64,000 bases of DNA from an uncultured Litoreibacter sp. (GTDB lineage Bacteria > Pseudomonadota > Alphaproteobacteria > Rhodobacterales > Rhodobacteraceae): the NCBI GenBank assembly GCA_947501685.1, contig CANMWQ010000001.1, forward strand, positions 124,001 to 188,000, written 5' to 3'. The first letter of the stretch is position 1. Each line of letters begins with the position of its first letter. The position numbers and the translations under genes were made by a program. The notes under the pieces are model-generated. The model saw nothing but the letters and a program-made list of their open reading frames with translations. It did not search any database and was not told the DNA's origin. This document shows, piece after piece, positions 15,647 through 22,522 of this stretch.

Positions 15647-16132
15647 TCAGGGCGTCATGATGATGCAGGTGGTGGAGGCGGTGGCATAAAGCTTGCCGTC
15701 ATCAACTCCGGTGATTGTGCCATTGGCGATGCCGGTGGAGCGCCCGGTATGCTGCGTCCTGCCCGTGCAATCGACGCTTTGCCCCGCCGGGATCGGTCGG
15801 ATGATGTTCAGCTTCAACTCCAGCGTGGTGTAGACCGAGCCTTTGGGCACTTTCGTCATCACCGCGCAGGCCAGCGCGCTGTCAAGGATCGTCGCGTACC
15901 AGCCCCCATGGATCGTGCCGGTGGGGTTCATCTGCTCAAACCCCGGCGCGCCACGATAGGTGACCTCGCCGTCTTTCACCTCAAGCAAGGTGAAGCCCAT
16001 ATGCCGCGCGATGGGGGCGGCGGGAATGCGGCCCTCAAGGATGCCGGTCATAAACTCAAACCCCGACATGGACAGCACAGCGTCGCGGTCAGGCAGCTGG
16101 TCAGGGGCGGTGACGAAATACGGGTTGCTCAT
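15647..16132 (-). CDS. PaaI-type hotdog thioesterase
   Basis: 161 residues. The hotdog-fold core is recognisable: PTGTIHGGWYATILDSALACAV (residues 71-92) supplies the HGG motif that ends the central helix start, and YTTLELKLNIIRPIPAG follows as the next strand pair. PaaI-like enzymes hydrolyse acyl-CoA thioesters, often phenylacetyl-CoA derivatives or medium-chain acyl-CoAs. The first 45 residues form an extension before the hotdog core, common in this subfamily. The gene is convergent with the fasciclin gene; its substrate cannot be deduced. Confidence 0.85.
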   Translation of the reverse strand: MSNPYFVTAPDQLPDRDAVLSMSGFEFMTGILEGRIPAAPIARHMGFTLLEVKDGEVTYRGAPGFEQMNPTGTIHGGWYATILDSALACAVMTKVPKGSVYTTLELKLNIIRPIPAGQSVDCTGRTQHTGRSTGIANGTITGVDDGKLYATASTTCIIMTP

Positions 16133-16173
16133 GGAGCATTACGCTAGGAGCGGGGCGGACCAAGGGCAAGCGA

Positions 16174-17043
16174 TTAGGCCACCTGCGCCAGCGGGGCCCG
16201 CGCGCTGAGGCCAAGGGCGGTGCAGATGTCGCGGGTCAGCTCGGGGCGGTTGAGCGTGTAGAAATGCAGGTGATCGACGCCGTTTTGGGTCAGCGTGCTG
16301 CACAGCTCCGTGGCGAGTGCTGTGGCCAAAAGGTCTTGGCGGTCGTCACGGAGGGCTTTGGTGAAGGCATCGTCAAGCCAGCGCGGGACCGGTGCGCCGC
16401 AGCGTTGGGCGAAGCGTTTGGCACCTTCCCAGTTCTCGATGGGCAGGATGCCGGGCACGATCTTTTGTGTGATACCTGCCGCCGCACAGGCGTCGCGGAA
16501 CCGCAGGAAGCTGTCGGGCTCGAAGAAGAATTGCGTGATCGCCTCGTCCGCGCCTGCGTCAAACTTGGCCTTCAGGTGGTCAATATTCTGCGCCATGGAG
16601 GACGCGTCTTTATGCCCGTCCGGATATGCGCCCACTCGGATGGTGAAATCGCCCGCGTCTTTCAGGGCGCGGGTCAGCTCTATGGCGCTGGCAAACCCGT
16701 TTGGCGCAGGCGCAAAGCCGCCCGCGTTTGGTCCAGGCGCGTCGCCGCGCAGAGCCACGAGATCGGTGATGCCTGCCGCCTTGTAGCTTTGCGCGATGTC
16801 GAGGATTTCCGCGCGGGTGGCGTCCACGCAGGTCAGATGTGCTGCGACCCGCAGGCCCGCCTTTTGCTGGATCGCCGTCACCGCCTCATGGGTCAGCGCC
16901 CGCGTGGTGCCGCCCGCGCCGTAAGTCACCGACACGAAACCCGGCTCAAAGGGGGCCAGCACCCGCAACGTGTCCCACAGCCGAAACGACCCGGCGAGGT
17001 TTTTGGGTGGGAAGAATTCGAAGGAGACGGTTGGGAGGGTCAT
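16174..17043 (-). CDS. metF: Methylenetetrahydrofolate reductase MetF
   Basis: 289 residues. A flavoenzyme that reduces 5,10-methylene-THF to 5-methyl-THF for methionine synthesis. Signatures: VSFEFFPPK near the N-terminus (active-site Glu region), YGAGGTTR around residue 46, LTCVDATR, ALRGDAPG, and AYPDGHKDA, all in family order. The ATG at 17041-17043 begins MTLPTVSFEFFPPK; the frame open to 17082 would run into the metR operator. It is divergent from metR across a short spacer with an inverted repeat, so MetR control is likely. Confidence 0.95.
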   Translation of the reverse strand: MTLPTVSFEFFPPKNLAGSFRLWDTLRVLAPFEPGFVSVTYGAGGTTRALTHEAVTAIQQKAGLRVAAHLTCVDATRAEILDIAQSYKAAGITDLVALRGDAPGPNAGGFAPAPNGFASAIELTRALKDAGDFTIRVGAYPDGHKDASSMAQNIDHLKAKFDAGADEAITQFFFEPDSFLRFRDACAAAGITQKIVPGILPIENWEGAKRFAQRCGAPVPRWLDDAFTKALRDDRQDLLATALATELCSTLTQNGVDHLHFYTLNRPELTRDICTALGLSARAPLAQVA

Positions 17044-17073
17044 GCGAGGGGATCCTTTGGGTTGCGGGCCCGG

Positions 17074-17101
17074 TTGTCTCACAGGTAGGATTGTGAGACA
17101 A
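17074..17101. promoter_or_regulatory. Inverted repeat between metF and metR (putative MetR operator)
   Basis: TTGTCTCACA (17074-17083) and TGTGAGACAA (17092-17101) are perfect 10-bp inverted arms around an 8-base spacer. It sits in the 91-base divergent space, 31 bases from metF and 34 from metR, the usual place for a LysR-type regulator to act on its target and itself. It differs from the enterobacterial MetR TGAA-N5-TTCA box. Confidence 0.6.
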
Positions 17102-17134
17102 TTTCATAACTCTCAAGATAAACATGAGGCGCAC

Positions 17135-18043
17135 TTGCATATTGAATTTCGCCACCTGCGCACGGTGAAGGCCATCCATGATTGCGGCGGGCTGGCGCGG
17201 GCGGCAGAGCAGCTCAACATCACCCAATCTGCGCTGAGCCATCAGATCAAGGGGCTGGAAGATCAGGCGGGGGTGGAGCTGTTCATCCGCCGCTCCAAGC
17301 CGATGAAGCTGTCTCCGGCGGGCATGAAGCTGCTGCGCGCGGCGGAGCGGATCCTGCCTGAGGTGGCCGCCTTGCAGGAGGAATTCTTGTCGCTGCGCAT
17401 GGGCAAGACCGGGCGGCTGCATATCGCCATCGAGTGCCACGCCTGCTTTGAATGGCTGTTCCCGGTGCTCGAAGGCTTTCGGCAAAGCTGGCCCGATATT
17501 GACGTGGATATCCGCCCCGGCCTCAGCTTTGACGGGCTGCCTGCGCTGCTGCGCGAGGAGGTTGATCTGGTGGTTTCCTCCGACCCTGAGGACCTGCCGG
17601 GCGTCGATTTCACGCCGCTCTTTGACTATGAGCCGGTCTTTGTGGCCTCGGCCCAGAACCCGCTCGCGCAGAAGGAGTATATCGAGGCGGAGGATTTGAA
17701 AGACCAGATGCTGATCACCTACCCGGTGGACCGATCCCGGCTGGATGTGTTCACGGAGCTTTTGATCCCCGCGGGCGTGGAGCCGCGTGCCATGCGGCAG
17801 GTGGAGTTGACGGCGGTGATCTTGCTGCTGGTGGCCTCCAATCGCGGCGTGGCGGTGCTGCCCGACTGGGTGGTGCGGGAGGTGCGGTATAACTCGGACT
17901 ATGTCACGCGGCCGCTGACCAAGACGGGCAAGACCAAGCGGCTTTACGCAGCGACGCGCAGCGAGGACACGCACAAGCCCTTCATGTCCAACGTCATCCG
18001 GCTGGCCCGCACGGAGCCCGTGAAGATGCAGCGCAGCGCCTAG
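17135..18043 (+). CDS. metR: LysR-type regulator MetR
   Basis: 302 residues. N-terminal LysR helix-turn-helix (residues 1-60: FRHLRTVKAIHDCGGLARAA, then LNITQSALSHQIKGLED) and a C-terminal effector domain with HACFEWLFPVLEGFRQ near 98-113, typical of MetR, whose coinducer is homocysteine. The best start is TTG at 17135 (MHIEFRHL as in relatives) with GAGG nine bases before; there is no in-frame ATG nearby that avoids the operator. Divergent from metF, which supports a role in methionine/folate control. Its stop overlaps the convergent acyltransferase gene by four bases. Confidence 0.88.
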   Translation: MHIEFRHLRTVKAIHDCGGLARAAEQLNITQSALSHQIKGLEDQAGVELFIRRSKPMKLSPAGMKLLRAAERILPEVAALQEEFLSLRMGKTGRLHIAIECHACFEWLFPVLEGFRQSWPDIDVDIRPGLSFDGLPALLREEVDLVVSSDPEDLPGVDFTPLFDYEPVFVASAQNPLAQKEYIEAEDLKDQMLITYPVDRSRLDVFTELLIPAGVEPRAMRQVELTAVILLLVASNRGVAVLPDWVVREVRYNSDYVTRPLTKTGKTKRLYAATRSEDTHKPFMSNVIRLARTEPVKMQRSA

Positions 18044-19104
18044 GCGGGTACGACGCCGCGGTAGCTGGCGGTTTTGCTGAGCGACCAGCGATAGATCGGG
18101 CGCTCGAAAAGTCTGTAGGTCAGCGTGGACAGGACCAGCACCACGGCCACGAAGCCGATACCTGTCAGTAGGGATTTCTCCAGTCCGGTTTCGCGGAAGA
18201 TTTGCAGGATAGGGTGATGGACGAGATAGATGGAGAAGGAGATGTCTCCAAGCAGCACCAGCGGTTGCGACACGGCGCGGGTCATGTGGTCTGAGCAGGC
18301 CAGAACCAGCACGATGGCCGAGAACACAAACGGCGTCGCAAACCCGGCCAGTGCGTGGCCGGGCAGGGCGAGGATGATCGCCATGAACGCCGCGATGGCG
18401 AGGCCCACAAGCCATGCGGCGGGCTGCCAGGACTGGCAGCGCAGATAGAGCCGGTAGGTCAAAAAGCCCAGGATAAACGAGCCGGAGCAGCGCAGCAGCC
18501 CCCAGTTCAAAAAGCCCATCGAGGTTTGATAATTGACGTTGAGATGGCCTGAAAACCGGTAGAGCAGCGCGAAACAGGCGCAGGCCATGAGCACCAGCAG
18601 GATTTGGACGATGCGTTTGCCGGGGCGGATGAACAGCAGCAGGAGGAAGGCCGCGATGTTGATCCAGAACTCGATGGAGATGGTCCAGGACGGGACGTTG
18701 AGCGTCAGCCCATCCGGGCCAAGGCCGATATTCTGGATGAAGAAGACATGCAGCAGGATGTCTTTCGTCTCTGCCGACAGCCCGAACAGCGCGAACAGGC
18801 CAAGGGTGACAAGCAGCGTCAGCAGATGCAGCGGGTACATGCGGAAAAAACGGCGCAGCGCGAAGTCGCGGAAGGTGATCTCCATCCTGTGCAGATAGCT
18901 ATGGGCCAGCACGAAGCCGCTGAGCACGAGGAAGAAATCCACCGCGTAAATGAAGGAGAAATTCCAGATGATCCCGGCCTCATGGGCCTGCGGAATCTGG
19001 CCGTCCGGGGCGATGATCCCGTCGATGACGAAATGCCCCAAAACCACAGTCAAAGCAGCGATGCCACGGAAAAGATCTAGCGAATAGAAGCGATGTGTCT
19101 GCAC
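18040..19104 (-). CDS. Acyltransferase 3 family membrane protein
   Basis: 354 residues with about ten hydrophobic segments. The start FYSLDLFRGIAALTVVLGHF (residues 5-24) is the acyltransferase-3 (OafA/NodX) signature with the catalytic-type His, and FIYAVDFFLVLSGFVLAHSY follows. These inner-membrane enzymes O-acetylate sugars of lipopolysaccharide, exopolysaccharide or peptidoglycan. The neighbouring sulfotransferase and GT14 glycosyltransferase suggest decoration of a surface glycan. The acceptor is unknown. Confidence 0.88.
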   Translation of the reverse strand: MQTHRFYSLDLFRGIAALTVVLGHFVIDGIIAPDGQIPQAHEAGIIWNFSFIYAVDFFLVLSGFVLAHSYLHRMEITFRDFALRRFFRMYPLHLLTLLVTLGLFALFGLSAETKDILLHVFFIQNIGLGPDGLTLNVPSWTISIEFWINIAAFLLLLFIRPGKRIVQILLVLMACACFALLYRFSGHLNVNYQTSMGFLNWGLLRCSGSFILGFLTYRLYLRCQSWQPAAWLVGLAIAAFMAIILALPGHALAGFATPFVFSAIVLVLACSDHMTRAVSQPLVLLGDISFSIYLVHHPILQIFRETGLEKSLLTGIGFVAVVLVLSTLTYRLFERPIYRWSLSKTASYRGVVPA

Positions 19105-19248
19105 AATGACAGGCGCAAACGCGCCCCTTTCCTATGCGACCAGCGAACGGCTGATATCGGGTGAACACCAAATAAATGGTCAGGCAGAACGCCTTTGGGA
19201 TTTCTAAGTCTCACAACTCAGCCCTGAGGGTCAACAACTCTCAAACGC

Positions 19249-20067
19249 TCAGTCGCCCAGCTTGGCATGCACCTCATCGAGATCAATCTCCCCGATGGGC
19301 ATTTTGTTGGACGGATCAGCCGCGTCATATTTGAACAATTGGAAGTCGCGCTTGTAGATCTCATAGACCAGATGCATCGACAGATCGTCGAAATACTCCT
19401 CGATCGGATGCGCGCGTTTGGGGCCGTGTCCCTCGCTTTCGTTGAAGCGCGGCACCTTTTCGATATCGACCTTTACAGGCGTCTCAACGGCGTCGAGCAC
19501 GGATTTCATGCCTTCGTTAAAGGTCTCGGTGAAGAAAATATTATCGTAGCGCCCGCCATTGACGATGAAGGTCGAGATATGACCCGACATGGCCGACCAG
19601 TGAATGTCCGGATCCATCGGACGCCGCCAGCGAATGGTGTCCCGCGCAAAGAGCAAAAACCGCCGAAAGCTCTTGATCTGGTCGAATTCAAACCCGTTCT
19701 CGGGGTCGCCCACCTCGATCCCGTATTTCTGCACGAGGAGCGGCACCAGATTGCCCCGGTAGCGTTTGCCGTTGCGCTGGATGCCGCAAATCTTGTCGAA
19801 AAACGACGACAATATGCGCCCATAAGGATTGCGCACGCAGGTGAAAGCGTAGCTGTCATGATTGGTGACGTTGCGCTCGATCAAAGGCTGGCTGTCGTCC
19901 AGAGCCCATTTGTGCAGCTTGTCCTTGGCGTCATGGATGTCGCCGTCAAAATATGCGCCGTGATCCGAATAATACATGATCTGGCCGATGGAGGAGCAAG
20001 CGCATTTCGGCACCACCCGGTACACCATGCTTTCGCTTTCAGTCATCCAGGTGCCCGGAAATCCCAT
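19249..20067 (-). CDS. Sulfotransferase family protein
   Basis: 272 residues. The PAPS 5'-phosphosulfate loop is VPKCACSSIGQ (19-29) and the 3'-phosphate site is CVRNPYGRILSSFF (77-90), the pattern of the carbohydrate sulfotransferase (sulfotransfer_2) family. It would transfer sulfate from PAPS to a glycan or lipid. The frame is open to 20130; the ATG at 20065-20067 (MGFPGTWMTESES) is chosen because it leaves a normal leader before the first conserved strand, but it is not certain. Divergent from the GT14 gene and next to an acyltransferase gene, fitting surface glycan modification. Confidence 0.82.
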   Translation of the reverse strand: MGFPGTWMTESESMVYRVVPKCACSSIGQIMYYSDHGAYFDGDIHDAKDKLHKWALDDSQPLIERNVTNHDSYAFTCVRNPYGRILSSFFDKICGIQRNGKRYRGNLVPLLVQKYGIEVGDPENGFEFDQIKSFRRFLLFARDTIRWRRPMDPDIHWSAMSGHISTFIVNGGRYDNIFFTETFNEGMKSVLDAVETPVKVDIEKVPRFNESEGHGPKRAHPIEEYFDDLSMHLVYEIYKRDFQLFKYDAADPSNKMPIGEIDLDEVHAKLGD

Positions 20068-20220
20068 AACGCCACTCACTTCCTGATTTAACGGCTTTTG
20101 TTTACCGTTTAGACACAATACCAGCCACATAACGACAGGGGGGCTGTTTATTCAACAGTCTCTGGGGTTATGAGGAACTGGTTAACAAAGTGATAAGCGA
20201 CAGGCGGGTCCCTATTCCAG

Positions 20221-21798
20221 ATGGCAAAAATCGCATTCATTTTGCTGTGTCACAAAGACCCCAAGGCAATTATTGAACAAGCCAACCGCCTGACGGCAGC
20301 GGGCGACGCGATGGCGATCCATTTTGACGCCTCCTCGGACCGCGCCGCCTATGACGAGATCAGAGCCGCCCTTGGCGACAACCCCAACGTGACCTTTGCC
20401 AGAAAGCGCATCAAATGCGGCTGGGGGGAATGGTCGCTGGTCGAGGCCACGATGCATGCCCTGCGCGCCGCCCTCGACGCCTTTCCAAGGGCCACGCATT
20501 TCTACATGTTGTCGGGCGATTGCATGCCCGTCAAATCCGCCGATTACGTGCATGATTTCCTCGACAATAACGACAAGGATTTCATCGAGAGCTTTGACTA
20601 TTTCGCCTCCGACTGGATCAAGACGGGGATGAAAGAGGACCGGCTGATCTACCGGCACTGGTTCAACGAGCGCGCGCATAAACGGATGTTCTACGCCGCC
20701 TATCAGGCGCAAAAGCGGCTGGGGTTGAAGCGCGATATTCCCGAAGATTTGCAGATGATGATCGGCTCGCAATGGTGGTGCCTGCGGCGGCGCAGCGCGG
20801 AATGGGTGCTGGAGTTTGCCCAAAACCGCCGCGACGTGACGCGGTTTTTCAAAACCACATGGATCCCCGACGAGACGTTTTTCCAGACGCTTGTGCGCCA
20901 TCTGGTGCCAGCGGACGAAATAGAAAGCCGGTCGCTGACCTTCCTGATGTTCTCCGATTACGGGATGCCGGTGTCGTTTTACAACGACCATTACGACCTG
21001 CTGCTGAGCCAGGATTACCTGTTTGCGCGCAAAATCTCGCCCGGTGCTGTGGACCTCAAGGCACGGCTGGGCGCGCTTTATGCCTCTAAACGGATGGAGT
21101 TCCAGACTTCCAACGAGGGCCAGACCCTGTTCAAATTTCTCACCGGACGGGGCCGGATCGGGAGGCGCTTCGGGCCGCGCTTCTGGGAACGCCAAACCAC
21201 CTTGGGCCGCGAACGCGCGCTGCTGGTGATAGCCTGCAAGAAATGGCACGTCGCCAAGCGGCTGCTGCACCGCATCATGGAGCGCACCGAGCTGCGCGGC
21301 TGCGAATACCTGTTTGACGAGGAGCACACGCCGATGCCCGATCTGGGCGGCATCGAGACCACGCGGGACAAGCGCTCCCGCCACCACCGCGCATTGCTGC
21401 GGCTGATCTATGACCATTACGACGCGCAGCGTCTGGTGATTTGCCTCGACCCGTCCAATCTGAGCCTGTTGCATGATCTGTTCGAGGACAGCGCTTCCAC
21501 CAAGCTTTTGGAGATCGAATGCCGCTTTGGCGATGACTACCTGCTGGGCCATGCCAAGCGCGTAGGGCTGGCCGGCGAGATGACCCCGCAGGACACGATC
21601 GACCGGCTGCTGCCCACGGTGCAGCACAATTTCGAGTTTGAGGCCGACCAGATTCGCGACGCGGGCTTCCCCGGCACCTTCAAGATCAGCGAATTTGACG
21701 GGGCGCAGGCCAACGCGGTGGCGCTGGCGGGCTTTTTGGATGTTGCCGAGGACGTGGCCCGCGATATTCTGGACGCCGACTACCTCTTTGTGGATTGA
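20221..21798 (+). CDS. GT14 (beta-1,6-N-acetylglucosaminyltransferase-like) protein with DUF5928 domain
   Basis: 525 residues. Residues 1-265 resemble the GT14 core-2/I-branching fold: AKIAFILLCHKDP at the start, HFYMLSGDCMPVKS (about 100-113) and GSQWWCLRRRSAEWV (about 182-196), then the acceptor-side WIPDETFFQTLVRH. Residues about 300-525 are a second domain (DUF5928 type) seen fused to this GT in roseobacters, with no known function. It probably adds a sugar to a capsule or exopolysaccharide. The neighbouring sulfotransferase and acyltransferase fit. Its stop lies 15 bases before the HIT gene start. Confidence 0.8.
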   Translation: MAKIAFILLCHKDPKAIIEQANRLTAAGDAMAIHFDASSDRAAYDEIRAALGDNPNVTFARKRIKCGWGEWSLVEATMHALRAALDAFPRATHFYMLSGDCMPVKSADYVHDFLDNNDKDFIESFDYFASDWIKTGMKEDRLIYRHWFNERAHKRMFYAAYQAQKRLGLKRDIPEDLQMMIGSQWWCLRRRSAEWVLEFAQNRRDVTRFFKTTWIPDETFFQTLVRHLVPADEIESRSLTFLMFSDYGMPVSFYNDHYDLLLSQDYLFARKISPGAVDLKARLGALYASKRMEFQTSNEGQTLFKFLTGRGRIGRRFGPRFWERQTTLGRERALLVIACKKWHVAKRLLHRIMERTELRGCEYLFDEEHTPMPDLGGIETTRDKRSRHHRALLRLIYDHYDAQRLVICLDPSNLSLLHDLFEDSASTKLLEIECRFGDDYLLGHAKRVGLAGEMTPQDTIDRLLPTVQHNFEFEADQIRDAGFPGTFKISEFDGAQANAVALAGFLDVAEDVARDILDADYLFVD

Positions 21799-21813
21799 TG
21801 GAGCACCCTCGAC

Positions 21814-22185
21814 ATGGGCTTTGAGTATGACGACCAGAACATTTTCGCCAAAATTCTGCGCGGCGAGATCCCCAATGACACGGTGTTCGAGAATGACCAC
21901 GCGCTGGCCTTTCGCGACATCACCCCGCAGGCGCCCTCCCATGTGCTGGTGATCCCCAAAGGGCCTTACGTGTCGCTGGATCATTTCACCCAAGAGGCCT
22001 CCGAGGGCGAGCTTGCAGGCTTCCTGCGCGCCGTGGGCGAGGTCTGCCGCCTTGAAGGCGTCAGCGAGGACGGCTTCCGTGCGATTTCTAACGCCGGGGT
22101 CCACGGCGTCCAGGAGGTGCCGCACCTGCATGTGCATATCATTGGCGGCAGGCCTCTTGGACGTATGCTGGCACGCGAAACCTGA
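21814..22185 (+). CDS. HIT family protein (HinT-like)
   Basis: 123 residues. The histidine triad is HLHVHII with H104, H106 and H108, and the N-terminal ILRGEIPNDTVFENDHALAFRDI is the usual HinT block. HinT proteins are nucleotide hydrolases of AMP-linked amines and acyl-AMP adducts. Length is typical of the family. The start ATG follows the GT14 stop by 15 bases, so the two may share a transcript, although no functional link is obvious. Confidence 0.93.
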   Translation: MGFEYDDQNIFAKILRGEIPNDTVFENDHALAFRDITPQAPSHVLVIPKGPYVSLDHFTQEASEGELAGFLRAVGEVCRLEGVSEDGFRAISNAGVHGVQEVPHLHVHIIGGRPLGRMLARET

Positions 22186-22303
22186 CCTAACGGAGCCGCG
22201 TGCCGCGGCGCATGATATTTGCTCCCCTTTGCAGGCCTGAGCCCTCTTGTGGGCAGGCGTGGCTCAGGTATCATGCGCGCATCATTACAAAGGACCGTTC
22301 TCC

Positions 22304-22522
22304 ATGTCGCAGCACCTGTCGCATGACGCCCCCGAAACCGAAGTGGTCAGCCAGTACCGCGTGGCCTGCGACGGCAGCAGCCCCGCCTTGGGCCACCCCC
22401 GCGTCTGGCTGCAAATCCCGCAGGATCTGGGCTGGGTCGAGTGCAGCTATTGCGACAAGCGGTTCATCCATGCCGACCATGAGCAGGAGGTTCTGCGCAA
22501 AGGCGGCGCGGAGCGCACGTAA
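22304..22522 (+). CDS. Zinc-finger domain protein, NDUFS6-like
   Basis: 72 residues with a CHCC zinc-finger: C22, H31, C47 and C50 in RVACDG...HPRVWLQIP...ECSYC. This matches the zf-CHCC domain of the mitochondrial complex I subunit NDUFS6 and its alphaproteobacterial homologues. The start ATG at 22304 is preceded by AAAGGA; the open frame from 22247 lacks this. Its stop TAA shares the final A with the polA start ATG (TAATG), so translation is coupled to polA. Confidence 0.88.
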   Translation: MSQHLSHDAPETEVVSQYRVACDGSSPALGHPRVWLQIPQDLGWVECSYCDKRFIHADHEQEVLRKGGAERT

